Shown here: piece after piece, positions 1 through 8,845 of the stretch | Numbering within the stretch: the first letter of the stretch is position 1 | How the letters are laid out: the number at the start of each line of letters is the position of its first letter | From: Janthinobacterium agaricidamnosum | GTDB lineage: Bacteria; Pseudomonadota; Gammaproteobacteria; Burkholderiales; Burkholderiaceae_D | Assembly (NCBI RefSeq): GCF_003667705.1 | Contig: NZ_CP033019.1 | Coordinates: 6,293,736 to 6,357,735, forward strand | Direction: 5' to 3' | Length of the DNA: 64,000 nt | The notes under the pieces: model-generated | The model's input: the letters and a program-made list of their open reading frames with translations, nothing else | Databases searched by the model: none | Told to the model about the DNA's origin: nothing | Translations under genes and position numbers: made by a program

Positions 1-1
1 C

Positions 2-172
2 AACCTATATACGCTGGCGGATTATCGCCGGCGGCTGCGTGAAGGCCAGCCATTTCTGCTGCAGGTATTACAGCAGCCGAAGTTGTTTGTCATCGGCGAT
101 GAATCGCTATTGCAGGCGCTGGCATTACCGGATTCTTCATTACAAGCGAATGACATGCCATCTGTATTCTAA
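2..172 (+). CDS. C-terminal end of a protein cut by the window edge
   Basis: An open frame enters from the left edge and ends at TAA 170-172, giving 56 residues. They include a Tyr-Thr-Leu-Ala-Asp-Tyr-Arg stretch and a Pro-Lys-Leu-Phe-Val-Ile-Gly-Asp-Glu stretch. From memory this resembles the C-terminus of bacterial nucleotidyltransferase-domain proteins that have a substrate-binding tail, but no catalytic motif lies inside the window, so the identification is weak. The frame and stop fit well with the 73-base gap before the next gene on the same strand. Confidence 0.5.
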   Translation, partial: NLYTLADYRRRLREGQPFLLQVLQQPKLFVIGDESLLQALALPDSSLQANDMPSVF

Positions 173-245
173 AGGCCGGGCCTGGCATTCAATTTCAGGT
201 ACATGAAATTGTTGGCCAGAATAATATCTGAGGCGGATTGATCGT

Positions 246-1088
246 ATGATGAATAAACTACAGGCTTTCGGTTTAATTGTTTCCCAAGCGGTGCGCGGAG
301 AATTAACGTTTCCCACGAGCGTTAATTCAGCACTGCAATTGCAATTGGCCCTGGCTGAACCGGACTGCCATATCGACCATGCGATCAAGCTGGTACTGGC
401 CGAGCCCTTGCTGGCGGCGCGCACGGTCGCGCTGGCCAATTCGGCCGTGTACAGCCGCGGCGATGCGGCGCCCGTGACCAGCGTGCGCGCCGCCGTCATG
501 CGCATGGGCTACCGCAATCTGTACGCGCTGGTGGCGGCCATGGTGGTGCGCCAGTTCGGCAGCAAGATCATCGACCCCGTGCTGCGCCAGAAGGCGACCC
601 AGCTGTGGGAGCACACTGCCCACGTGGCGGCGCTGGCGCACGTGCTGGCCCGCCGCGTGACGAACGTCGATGCCGATACGGCGCTGTTCGCCGGCATCGT
701 GCATGAGGTGGGCGGTTTTTACCTGTTGTCGCGTGCCGATGAATTTCCCGGCCTGCTCGACGACGATGCCGATCACTGGATGGAGTCCGCCGAAGAAATT
801 ATTTCCCGCGAAGTCATGAAGAAGCTGCTGATTCCGCGGGCCGTGAGCGAAGCCATCGAAGGCTTGCGCGATGGCTTGCTGTCCATTCCGCCCGACTCCC
901 TGCTCGACACCTTGTTGTTGGCCAAGCAACTGTCGCCCGTGCCCTCGCCCTTGCAGGTGACGTACGTGGAAATGCTCACGCCCTCCGATTCCGTCATCGA
1001 TTTCATTATCGACAACGAGACCCTGCAAAGCATCCTGGCCGAATCGGACGAGGAAGTACGCTCGATGAGTGCCGCGCTGCTCGTCTGA
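246..1088 (+). CDS. HDOD domain protein
   Basis: This 280-residue cytoplasmic protein is built almost entirely of an HDOD domain (about residues 20-220). That is the helical signalling module related to HD phosphohydrolases but usually lacking their metal-binding residues. Visible hallmarks are an early Ala-Arg-Thr-Val-Ala-Leu-Ala-Asn-Ser segment, a Val-Met-Arg-Met-Gly-Tyr-Arg-Asn-Leu segment, and the region around the Gly-Ile-Val-His-Glu-Val-Gly motif. No output domain (GGDEF, EAL or kinase) is attached. HDOD proteins act in signalling, motility and stress control in proteobacteria; the target here cannot be read from the sequence. Two adjacent ATG codons leave the start uncertain by one residue. 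Confidence 0.85.
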   Translation: MMNKLQAFGLIVSQAVRGELTFPTSVNSALQLQLALAEPDCHIDHAIKLVLAEPLLAARTVALANSAVYSRGDAAPVTSVRAAVMRMGYRNLYALVAAMVVRQFGSKIIDPVLRQKATQLWEHTAHVAALAHVLARRVTNVDADTALFAGIVHEVGGFYLLSRADEFPGLLDDDADHWMESAEEIISREVMKKLLIPRAVSEAIEGLRDGLLSIPPDSLLDTLLLAKQLSPVPSPLQVTYVEMLTPSDSVIDFIIDNETLQSILAESDEEVRSMSAALLV

Positions 1089-1149
1089 GGTCAGCGCATT
1101 GCTTGTCTGACCCGCCCACGCCGTCTGCCAGCATGCCTGCCGGGACCGG

Positions 1150-2325
1150 TCAGGGGCCGGGATGCAATACGACCTTGATGCATTGCTCCTGCTTCTTCTG
1201 GAAGATCTCGTAGCCGTGCGGTGCTTCGTCCAGGCTCAAGTGATGGGAAATGATGGCACCGGGATCGAGCTCGCCCCGTTGTATCCGTTCCAGCAGCGGC
1301 TGCATGTAGCGCTGCACGTGGGTTTGCCCCGTCTTGATGGTCAATGAACGGTTCATGATGGAGCCAAACGGGATCTTGTCGCTGAAGCCGCCATACGCGC
1401 CCGGCACCGAGACGACGCCGCCGTTGCGGCACGCCATCAGTGCTTCGCGCAGGGCTGTGGGGCGGTCCGATTCCAGTTTCATCGTCTGCTTGAGGCGGTC
1501 GTAGATATAGCTGACGCCGGAACCGTGCGCTTCCATGCCGACGGCATCGATGCAGGCATCGGGTCCCCGTCCTCCCGTCATTTCCCGCAGGGCGTCGGGC
1601 ACGTCCACCGCATCGAAATGCAGGGTTTCGGCGCCGGACAGTTCGCGTGCCATGCGCAGGCGTTCCGGGTAATGGTCGATGGCGATGACGCGCTCGGCGC
1701 CGAGCAGGAAGGCGCTCTGGATGGCGAACTGCCCCACGGGGCCGCAACCCCACACGGCCACCACTTGGCCCGGCGTGATGGCGCAGGCTTCGGCCGCCAT
1801 GTAGCCGGTCGGCAGTATGTCCGAGAGGAACAGTACCTGTTCATCCTTGAGCTCGTCCGGCACCTGGATGGGGCCGACGTCGGCAAACGGCACGCGCACG
1901 TATTCCGCCTGGCCGCCCGCGTAACCGCCCGTCAGGTGGGAATAGCCAAAGATGCCCGCCCCCGAGTGGCCCCACATCTTTTCCGCCATGTAGGCGTTGG
2001 GATTGGAGTTCTCGCACACCGAGTACAGCTGTTGTTCGCAAAAGAAGCAGCGTCCGCAGGCGATGGGAAACGGCACGACCACCCGTTCTCCTTCCTTGAG
2101 TTTGCGCACCGCGGAGCCCACCTCCACCACCTCGCCCATGAATTCATGGCCGAGGATGTCGCCTTGTTCCATGGTGGGCACGACGCCATTGTAGAGGTGC
2201 AAATCGGAACCGCAGATGGCCGTGGAACTGACCTTGATGATGGCGTCTCCGGGATTGAGGATGACGGGATCGGGTACTTGTTCGATCCGCACGTCGCGCT
2301 TGCCGTGCCAGCAATTGGCTTTCAT
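1150..2325 (-). CDS. Zinc-dependent alcohol dehydrogenase (MDR superfamily)
   Basis: This 391-residue medium-chain dehydrogenase oxidises an alcohol or aldehyde adduct with NAD(P). The catalytic zinc ligands are visible as C38 in the Ala-Ile-Cys-Gly-Ser-Asp motif and H60-E61 in Gly-His-Glu-Phe. A structural zinc lobe is formed by C90, C93, C96 and C104. The overall type is that of formaldehyde-dehydrogenase-like MDR enzymes; the substrate is not deducible. The start is supported by a strong GGAGG site 6 bases upstream. Its ATG overlaps the stop of the preceding SRPBCC gene by four bases (ATGA), so the two are translationally coupled. The gene converges on the HDOD gene. Confidence 0.88.
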   Translation of the reverse strand: MKANCWHGKRDVRIEQVPDPVILNPGDAIIKVSSTAICGSDLHLYNGVVPTMEQGDILGHEFMGEVVEVGSAVRKLKEGERVVVPFPIACGRCFFCEQQLYSVCENSNPNAYMAEKMWGHSGAGIFGYSHLTGGYAGGQAEYVRVPFADVGPIQVPDELKDEQVLFLSDILPTGYMAAEACAITPGQVVAVWGCGPVGQFAIQSAFLLGAERVIAIDHYPERLRMARELSGAETLHFDAVDVPDALREMTGGRGPDACIDAVGMEAHGSGVSYIYDRLKQTMKLESDRPTALREALMACRNGGVVSVPGAYGGFSDKIPFGSIMNRSLTIKTGQTHVQRYMQPLLERIQRGELDPGAIISHHLSLDEAPHGYEIFQKKQEQCIKVVLHPGP

Positions 2326-3401
2326 GACACACCTCCGTTTGCTTGCGGTCGAGGGGCAGCGGCCGTGGCACCAGCCTTGTGCAGCAAGCGCGTCTTGAAG
2401 CTGCGCTTGCCCGACGGCTGGCCCTCGGTGGTGCTGACCTCGCCCGTTTCCATCCACTGCTTGAAGCGGCGCAAGGTGGTTTCGATCTGGTAGGCGGGCG
2501 CCTGGCTGAACAGGCCCGCCACGGCCGCGCCCACCTTGCCGGCCGGCGGCTGCATGTGCAGTTGCATGGTGACCACGGTGCCGCGCCCGCCGGGAGCGGG
2601 CGACAGTTCCAGCGCTCCCGTTTCGGCATGGTTCTGTGCCGCGCGCCAGCGCAAGCCCTGACCCGGACGCTCTTGCGTCAGTTCGCCTATCCACTCGCCC
2701 TCGACGCTGTGCCAGCGCGAGCGGCGCGCATCGATCACCTGCACCGACTGCAGGCCCGGCATGAAGCGGGGCAGGTTTTCCAGGTCGCGCCAGGCGCGGT
2801 AGCAATCGTCGGCGGAACGGTTGACGATGACGCTCTTTTGCAGCGCCAATCCCTCTTCGCCGGGCGCGGGTAATTCGCTCAGCTTGCGCGGCGCCAGTTG
2901 GGCGCTGGCGATGTAGTCGATGGCCGTCACGCCTGCCACCACGGCCGCCGTCGCCGCCAGGCGCGTGCGTGCATGGCGCCGGCTGGCCATGGCCACGCCC
3001 AGCAGCGACAGGTCCATGGCGTCGCCGGCGATGCGCGACCAGCGCCATGCCGGAGCGGTTTCGCCGCGCAGCAAGGCCACGCCGCACGCCATTTCGCGCA
3101 GGCCGATGGCGCGTATCCAGAAAGACGAGACGCCGCGCAAGCCGCTGGCCCGCGCCAGGCCGCGCGGCGCCACCAGCTGGGCCAGGCCCAGGCCGATGCT
3201 GAGCCAGCCAAGCGCCGTGATCATGGCAGGCTTGCCGCGTGCGGTATCGTCGGGAATGTGCCGCTGCGGCCGTCCATCGGCCTGGCCGCGTGCACTGGTG
3301 TAGTGAAGAATGGCGTCATGCCCGTGATAGGGCATCTCCGCTGATGTTTGCCATGCGGGCGGGCCAGCCGTGGCGGCGTCGTTCCTGTCTTCGCTTTGCA
3401 T
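2322..3401 (-). CDS. SRPBCC-family protein with an N-terminal membrane region
   Basis: This 359-residue protein has two parts. The first half (about residues 60-180) holds several hydrophobic, Gly/Ala-rich helices resembling small DUF4267-like membrane proteins. The second half (about 190-320) is a SRPBCC (START/polyketide-cyclase-like) hydrophobic ligand-binding fold, with a typical [10 protein letters not shown] segment near its start. The chosen start follows a GGGAGG site; an upstream in-frame ATG at 3437 lacks one. The gene is first in a two-gene operon with the zinc dehydrogenase (ATGA overlap), suggesting that membrane-associated ligand handling and the dehydrogenase work together. The ligand is unknown. 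Confidence 0.8.
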   Translation of the reverse strand: MQSEDRNDAATAGPPAWQTSAEMPYHGHDAILHYTSARGQADGRPQRHIPDDTARGKPAMITALGWLSIGLGLAQLVAPRGLARASGLRGVSSFWIRAIGLREMACGVALLRGETAPAWRWSRIAGDAMDLSLLGVAMASRRHARTRLAATAAVVAGVTAIDYIASAQLAPRKLSELPAPGEEGLALQKSVIVNRSADDCYRAWRDLENLPRFMPGLQSVQVIDARRSRWHSVEGEWIGELTQERPGQGLRWRAAQNHAETGALELSPAPGGRGTVVTMQLHMQPPAGKVGAAVAGLFSQAPAYQIETTLRRFKQWMETGEVSTTEGQPSGKRSFKTRLLHKAGATAAAPRPQANGGVS

Positions 3402-3506
3402 GCTGCCTCCCTTCTGTGTATGGGAATTAGGCAGCATTGTCTGGTACGCGTTCCGGCGGGCGTGCGCGACATACGCTGGATCTGTGCCAGATCAAATATC
3501 GGCACG

Positions 3507-3541
3507 AAAAAAAAACGGCAGCCCCAACTGGCGCTGCCGTT
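3507..3541 (-). terminator. Rho-independent terminator of the DUF885 gene
   Basis: An 8-base-pair GC-rich stem (3515-3522 with 3533-3540) is followed, in the leftward direction, by a run of nine T residues. It lies 20 bases past the stop of the DUF885 gene. Confidence 0.85.
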
Positions 3542-3560
3542 CTCGCAGGAGTGGGCTAGC

Positions 3561-5381
3561 TTACTTTTGCTGCGCGATCCACCGGTCGACCTTGGCTTCC
3601 AGCAGTTTCAGGGGCAGGGTGCCGTCGCCGAGCACCACTTCGTGGAACTTCGGCAGGCTGAACTTGTCGCCCAACGCCTGCTGGGCACGCTGGCGCAGTT
3701 CGACGATTTTCAGCGAACCGATCTTGTAGCCCAGCGCCTGGCCAGGCCAGGCCATGTAGCGTTCCGTTTCGCTCCTCGCCACGGCGTCGTAGCCGAGGGT
3801 GTCGCGCATGTACTTGATCGTCTGCTCGCGTGTCCAGCCCTTGGTGTGCAAGCCCGTGTCGACCACCAGGCGCACGGCGCGCAGCATCTCGTCGTTCAAA
3901 TGGCCGAAGTACTGGGCAGGATCGTCGAACAGGCCCATTTCCTTGCCCAGGGTTTCCGCATACAGGGCCCAGCCTTCCGTGAAGGCATTGTTGCCGCCGA
4001 AGCGGCGGAAGTTCGGCAAGTCCATCTCTTGCACCAGCGCCAGGTGGAAATGGTGGCCAGGTTTGCCTTCGTGCAGGAACAGGGTGGTCATGCCCGTGTC
4101 GCCATACAGTTTCGGATCCGTGACGACGGACCAGAACACGCCCGGGCGCGAACCGTCGGCGGCCGGGGCCGTGTAGTGATCGGCGGCCGTATCGCGGCTC
4201 AGTTCAGGTTCCAGGCGCAAGTCCAGCGGCGCTTTCGGCACCAGGGTGAACAGGGCGGGCAATTTGCTGTCGAGCAGCACGTTCAGCTTGCGGTAGACGT
4301 CGAGCACTTCCTGCTCCGTCTTGAACGGGCGGTATTTCGCCTGTTCCGACACCCACACGGGCAAGCCGGCGGCCGGGCCGTTGTAGCCCATCTTCGGACC
4401 GACGATCGCGTATTGTTCCTGGATGCGCGCCACTTCCTTCAAGCCGATGGCGTGGATCTGCTCCGGTTTCAAATCCGTCGTGGTGCTGCTGGCCACGCGC
4501 GCCTGGTACCAGGCCGCGCCATCGGGCAGGGCGCTCCAGCCGCTGCTCGTGCGGCCGGCCGGCAGGTAATCGCGTTCCATGAAGGTGGCCAGGCGCTGCA
4601 GCGCAGGCATCAGCTTGGCCTCGATGATGACGGTGTAGGTTTGCGTCAGGCGTTCCCTGTCGGCGGCGGAAAAGCTGGCCGGCAAGTTCTTGATGGGCGT
4701 GTAATACACGCTGTCCTGCGGCGTGGCGCTGACGAGCTTCTTGAATTGCGGCAGGGTCGATTCCGTCAGCGCCTTCGGCAGCACGATGCCCATTTGCATG
4801 CCGACTTTCATGTTGGCGATGGCCTGGTCTATCCAGCCCGGCAACTGGCCGATACGGCTCAGGTAAGCATCGTATTCCTTGACCGCGGTCAGCGGTTGCG
4901 ATGCCTCGCCGCCCGCATAATTGGCCAGGGTGACGGGCATGCTGTCCATCTGGTTCAAAGGCAGCAGGTATTCGGGGAAGCGCTCGAAGCTCAGCGCCGT
5001 GGCCAGTTCATAGTCGAGGATATCGTAGTTGATCTGGTCTTGGTGCGAAAGCTGCGCGCGGGCAATACCGCGCAGGGTCTTCTGATACTGGCGGTACAGG
5101 GCGAACTGCTTTGCGCGCGCGGCGGGCACGATGGCTGAACCGAGCTGGTCGTCAAAACGGTTGTCGCCGCTCTCTGTGGCATTGATCGGCTCGAAACGGG
5201 CCAACGCATCGTAGTACTGGTCGGCCAGCACTTGCAGCTGCTGCTTGGCTTTTGGCGCGCTGACGGCCGGCGCGACGGCCGCTTTGGCCGCGGGCTGGGC
5301 CGCTTGCGCCATGGGCGCGTAGGCGAGCAACAGGGAGATGGCCAGGGTGCCGAGGGTGCCGGCGGCAAAACGATGCTTCAT
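3561..5381 (-). CDS. Exported DUF885 family protein (putative metallohydrolase)
   Basis: This 606-residue protein has a clear Sec signal peptide (hydrophobic core about residues 8-22, Ala-Gln-Ala-Ala cleavage region), so it acts in the periplasm or outside the cell. The rest is a DUF885 domain with the family hallmark His-Glu-Gly-Lys-Pro-Gly-His-His at about residue 437 and a downstream Glu-Gly-Trp-Ala-Leu-Tyr motif. These resemble the zinc-binding helices of metallopeptidases. The DUF885 family is widespread in proteobacteria and some members are reported as peptidases; activity here is inferred. The start is supported by an AAAGGA site. It is monocistronic, with a terminator downstream. Confidence 0.9.
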   Translation of the reverse strand: MKHRFAAGTLGTLAISLLLAYAPMAQAAQPAAKAAVAPAVSAPKAKQQLQVLADQYYDALARFEPINATESGDNRFDDQLGSAIVPAARAKQFALYRQYQKTLRGIARAQLSHQDQINYDILDYELATALSFERFPEYLLPLNQMDSMPVTLANYAGGEASQPLTAVKEYDAYLSRIGQLPGWIDQAIANMKVGMQMGIVLPKALTESTLPQFKKLVSATPQDSVYYTPIKNLPASFSAADRERLTQTYTVIIEAKLMPALQRLATFMERDYLPAGRTSSGWSALPDGAAWYQARVASSTTTDLKPEQIHAIGLKEVARIQEQYAIVGPKMGYNGPAAGLPVWVSEQAKYRPFKTEQEVLDVYRKLNVLLDSKLPALFTLVPKAPLDLRLEPELSRDTAADHYTAPAADGSRPGVFWSVVTDPKLYGDTGMTTLFLHEGKPGHHFHLALVQEMDLPNFRRFGGNNAFTEGWALYAETLGKEMGLFDDPAQYFGHLNDEMLRAVRLVVDTGLHTKGWTREQTIKYMRDTLGYDAVARSETERYMAWPGQALGYKIGSLKIVELRQRAQQALGDKFSLPKFHEVVLGDGTLPLKLLEAKVDRWIAQQK

Positions 5382-5517
5382 GCGCGAAATCCTTTGTAAG
5401 GAGGGAATGAACGGAGGCGTAGCGAGGTCGGGGGTGGCCGTTCAAGAAGGAACAGCCGGGGCGTAAGCATACGCCATTGCCCAGTGCGTTTGGATAAATT
5501 GTGCGGAAGAAATGTTG

Positions 5518-6615
5518 CTATTTTTCTGTAGGCGGCAGGGCCGCTTTCATCGCTGGCCAGTGACGGCTGGTCAAGGGCAGGCAGGCCGGGCAGGGCGTGG
5601 CGTCGATCAGGCTTTGGATCTGCTGCGCGCGCGCCGCCGTTTGCGGGTGCGAGGAAATCCATCCCGGCACCTTGGCCTGATCCTTGCCATCGAGCCTCTG
5701 GAAAAAACGCAGCATGCCGTCGGGGCGGATCTGCGCGCGCTGCAAGGCCAGCAAACCGAGCCGGTCCGCTTCTTCCTCCATGTCGCGGCTGAAATACAGG
5801 GTGCCGGCCTGGTGCGCCAGCATGGCGGCCACGGCGCTGATGTCGCCGATGGTCAGGCCCACCAGGGCGCCCCAGCCCAGGCTGCTGATCATCTGCCGCA
5901 ACGAATGGCGCTGTTCCACGTGCTGCACTTCATGCGCGAGCACGCCGGCCAGTTCGCCCGGGTCCCCCGCCTGGCGCAGCAAGCCCGTATGCACGACGAT
6001 GATGCCGCCTGGCATGGCAAACGCGTTGACCGTGTCATCCTGCTTGACCAGCCAGCGGTACGGGTAGCGCGAACCGGCCGTCAGCGTGCGGCCGATGTCC
6101 TGCACCGTCTGCTGCGCCACGCCGCTCTCGACGATGCCGCCCTGCGCGCGCACTTGCGCCAGGGCCAGTTCGCCCAGCTGCTTTTCTGTCGACAGGGGAA
6201 TCCATCCCGCCAGCACGCCGATGGCGTTGCTTCCTTGCCACCACAACAGGGCAGTGGCGACGACGGCCGCGCCCGTCAAACCGGCCAGCCAGCCCGACAC
6301 CTGCCGCCGGTTGCGCTGGCGCTCGCCCCACAGGCGCTGCAGTTGCGGCTGCAGCGCGGCCGGCGCTTCTTTTAGCACGATGGCGATGTCGTCCGCTGTC
6401 AGCGGCTTGAGCGAGGCTTGCCGTCCTTGTTCTTCGAGCCAGTTCAGGAACAGTTCCGGTCCGTCGACACCGCCCACGCTGACGACCAGCTGCGCCACGT
6501 CGACATCATGGCCGGGCGCATCGATGGTCAGCTGGCTGCCGAAGAAATGCGCGCTGACGGCTGTGCCCGCCGGGCCGCCGTCGGGGCCGCTCAGCAGTGC
6601 CCGGAATGGCGTCAT
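5518..6615 (-). CDS. M48 family metallopeptidase, membrane-anchored
   Basis: This 365-residue protein starts with a roughly 90-residue N-terminal domain of the kind fused to many M48 peptidases, then has one membrane segment (about residues 125-145). The M48 zinc peptidase domain follows. The catalytic His-Glu-Val-Gln-His begins at H228, with the third-ligand Glu in a later Glu-Glu-Glu-Ala-Asp segment. M48 enzymes such as HtpX, LoiP and BepA act in envelope protein quality control. Its ATG overlaps the stop of the upstream HPP-CBS gene by four bases, so it is translationally coupled to a membrane protein. An in-frame upstream extension is open but has no ribosome site. Confidence 0.88.
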   Translation of the reverse strand: MTPFRALLSGPDGGPAGTAVSAHFFGSQLTIDAPGHDVDVAQLVVSVGGVDGPELFLNWLEEQGRQASLKPLTADDIAIVLKEAPAALQPQLQRLWGERQRNRRQVSGWLAGLTGAAVVATALLWWQGSNAIGVLAGWIPLSTEKQLGELALAQVRAQGGIVESGVAQQTVQDIGRTLTAGSRYPYRWLVKQDDTVNAFAMPGGIIVVHTGLLRQAGDPGELAGVLAHEVQHVEQRHSLRQMISSLGWGALVGLTIGDISAVAAMLAHQAGTLYFSRDMEEEADRLGLLALQRAQIRPDGMLRFFQRLDGKDQAKVPGWISSHPQTAARAQQIQSLIDATPCPACLPLTSRHWPAMKAALPPTEK

Positions 6616-7778
6616 GCGGCGGCCTCGGCAAAGCGGCTTTCGTACAGGGCGGCCATCAGGTCGGACTGGCTGATGATGCCGGCCAGGCGTTCTTCCTCGT
6701 CGAGGATGGGAATATGGTGATAGCCGGCGTCGGCCATCAGGGGCACGAGATCGATGATGGGCGTGCCGAGGCGGGCCGTGTGCGGCGACGCCGTCATCAG
6801 CTGTCCCACCGCTTCCGGCTTGTCGCCGTGGGACAGGCCGCTGCGCTGCAGCAAGCCGCGCAGGCGCTGGCGCATGCCCTGGTAATCGTCGAGGCCGCCA
6901 TGGCGCAGGAAATCCGTCTGCGTGATGATGCCGATGACGCGGCGCGCCCGGTTGACAACGGGCAGGGCGCCTATATCGTGCTCGCGCATGGTGCGCCATG
7001 CAACATCGAGCGGCGTGCCGAATTCCACGCTGAGCACGTCTTTCGACATGATGTCGGCGCAGGTGACGACGCCGAAGCGGCGCTGGTAGGCGCGCATTTC
7101 CGTTTGCAGGAAGATCGCCTGCAAATCGTCGCGGCTGATGTCGAGCACTTCACTGTGCTGGCGCAAGACGGCATCGAGGTCGTCCGGTGAAAAGCCCAGG
7201 CGGTTGCTGGGCACCTCATCCTTGGTGGCGTGCGGATGCGGCGCCACCAGTTGCTGGACGTGCGGGTAGCGGCGTCCCGTCAGGTTGTTGTACAGCACGG
7301 CGCAAGCGACCAGCACGGCGGAATTGAACAGTACGGTGATGAAGACGAATTCAAAGCCGGCCGCATGCACGCTGGCGCCGCCGACGACGGTGGTGAGCGC
7401 CACGGCGCCGCCAGGCGGATGCAAACAGCGTAGGGCAAACATGGCGCCGATGGCCAGGCAGGCGGCCAGCGCCGCCACGCCCACGCTGGATCCGAACCAT
7501 TTGACGCAGGCCATGCCGACCAGGCCGGAGACGACGTTGCCGCCCACCACGGACCACGGTTGCGCCAGCGGGCTGGCCGGCAGGCAGAACAGCAGCACGG
7601 CCGAGGCGCCCATGGGCGCGATCAGGTAGACGCTGGCGCTGTCCGGGGCCAGCAGGAAATGGCAGATTAGGCCCGTCAGCAGCAAGCCGCAGATGGCGCC
7701 CGCGCAGGCGCGCAATTGTTCGCGGCGGCTGCCGTTGTTCGGTTGCGGCAGCCAGCGTGCCAGGAAAGAAGTCGTCAT
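6612..7778 (-). CDS. HPP family membrane protein with two CBS domains
   Basis: This 388-residue protein has an N-terminal HPP integral membrane domain. It holds about four helices within residues 20-175 and the naming His-Pro-Pro motif in a Leu-His-Pro-Pro-Gly-Gly-Ala context. A linker leads to a C-terminal CBS pair (about residues 235-385), a Bateman module that normally binds adenosine nucleotides. HPP proteins have been linked to nitrite or anion transport in plants and cyanobacteria; the substrate is unknown here. The CBS pair suggests gating by nucleotide level. It is the first gene of a coupled pair with the M48 peptidase. Confidence 0.87.
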   Translation of the reverse strand: MTTSFLARWLPQPNNGSRREQLRACAGAICGLLLTGLICHFLLAPDSASVYLIAPMGASAVLLFCLPASPLAQPWSVVGGNVVSGLVGMACVKWFGSSVGVAALAACLAIGAMFALRCLHPPGGAVALTTVVGGASVHAAGFEFVFITVLFNSAVLVACAVLYNNLTGRRYPHVQQLVAPHPHATKDEVPSNRLGFSPDDLDAVLRQHSEVLDISRDDLQAIFLQTEMRAYQRRFGVVTCADIMSKDVLSVEFGTPLDVAWRTMREHDIGALPVVNRARRVIGIITQTDFLRHGGLDDYQGMRQRLRGLLQRSGLSHGDKPEAVGQLMTASPHTARLGTPIIDLVPLMADAGYHHIPILDEEERLAGIISQSDLMAALYESRFAEAAA

Positions 7779-7857
7779 GGGGAGGGCGCGTTCGGGCCGC
7801 GTTGCTCAGTGTGAGCCCGATATTATCCCATGCGTTCCATTTCGCTGCCGGTGGGCA

Positions 7858-8154
7858 TTAATCCTCGGCGCAGACGGCCTGCAAGCCGTGCCGTGCCAGC
7901 AGTTTCCTGGCGGCCGCGATGGCGGACGGCGCCGGCTCGCTGCTGGCGCAGGCATAGATGTCATTGAGGATCGTCGCCGCATCTTTGCCCGTGACGGCGG
8001 CCATCAGCTCGGTCAGGTTGCGGTCGGAAAAGTGTTCATACAGCAGGGCCAGCACGGCGAAATATGCCGTATCGGGCATGCCGCCGGGATAGGCGTCGCG
8101 CAACATGCGCGCGGCGCCGGACAATGTCGGGGGCAGGGTATCTGGCATGCTCAA
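7858..8154 (-). CDS. Small DUF3349-like protein
   Basis: This 98-residue soluble helical protein contains an Ala-Tyr-Pro-Gly-Gly-Met-Pro stretch and a Leu-Leu-Tyr-Glu-His-Phe-Ser-Asp stretch. They recall the DUF3349 family, whose function is unknown. A TTG at 8152-8154 is the best start because an AGGAGA site lies about six bases upstream; the ATG two codons later would be farther from it. The gene stands alone, with gaps of 79 and about 160 bases on its two sides. Confidence 0.6.
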   Translation of the reverse strand: MSMPDTLPPTLSGAARMLRDAYPGGMPDTAYFAVLALLYEHFSDRNLTELMAAVTGKDAATILNDIYACASSEPAPSAIAAARKLLARHGLQAVCAED

Positions 8155-8315
8155 GCGGCTTCTCCTGGGTGGTGCTCTGATACGTGCTTATATGTTTTCC
8201 GCATAAGCACAGTGCAATTAAATGGTGGATATTTCTTACAAGCAGGCATATTCTAGACAATCACGCCCGCTGGCAGCTGTTCAGCTGGCTTCACGATTTC
8301 TCTCAGGAGCCCTGC

Positions 8316-8828
8316 ATGCGCCTTTCCCGTTTCGTCGCCCCATTCTTTGCCAGCCTGCTGCTTGCCGGTACCGCTATTGCCGCCGCCCCCACACCGGCCA
8401 ACCCGGTCGCCACGCCGCATCTGCCGTACAACGCGGCGGCCGACGCCAAGGCCGACGTGGCCCGCGCGCTGGCCGAAGCCAAGGCGGCGCACGTGCCTGT
8501 CTTGCTGATCTTTGGCGCCAACTGGTGCGAGGATTGCCGCGCACTCGACAAGGCCTTGAAGGAAGGCAAGAACGCCGAGCTGATGCAACAGCAGTTCAAG
8601 GTCGTCAAGGTCGACGTGGGTAACTTCGACCATAACCTGGACGTGGCGCAAGCCTATGGCAATCCGCTCAAGAAAGGCATCCCCGCCGCCGTGCTGGTCT
8701 CGAGCGACAACAACCAGGTGCTGTACGCCACCAAGGGCGGCGAACTGGCGAATGCCCGCCGCATGAGCGAGAGCGGCATCTATGATTTCTTTAAACAAGC
8801 CGCCAGCGTGAAAGCGCCGGCGATTTAA
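8316..8828 (+). CDS. Exported thioredoxin-like protein
   Basis: This 170-residue protein has a Sec signal peptide (residues 1-23, Ala-Ile-Ala-Ala cleavage region) followed by a thioredoxin fold. The active-site segment reads Asn-Trp-Cys-Glu-Asp-Cys-Arg, a CxxC with Glu-Asp between the cysteines instead of Gly-Pro. A later Lys-Lys-Gly-Ile-Pro-Ala segment supplies the conserved cis-proline. This composition fits periplasmic thiol oxidoreductases of the thioredoxin_7/DUF953 type. The start is fixed by a CAGGAG site at 8304-8309. The gene converges on the chemoreceptor gene with only 17 bases between them. Confidence 0.88.
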   Translation: MRLSRFVAPFFASLLLAGTAIAAAPTPANPVATPHLPYNAAADAKADVARALAEAKAAHVPVLLIFGANWCEDCRALDKALKEGKNAELMQQQFKVVKVDVGNFDHNLDVAQAYGNPLKKGIPAAVLVSSDNNQVLYATKGGELANARRMSESGIYDFFKQAASVKAPAI

Positions 8829-8845
8829 GCGTTTTTCAAACTTCC

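Noticed and set aside
3348..5138. Long plus-strand open frame opposite the DUF885 gene
   Set aside because: It is a shadow frame. The minus strand has a signal peptide, a ribosome site and the HEGxPGHH motif.
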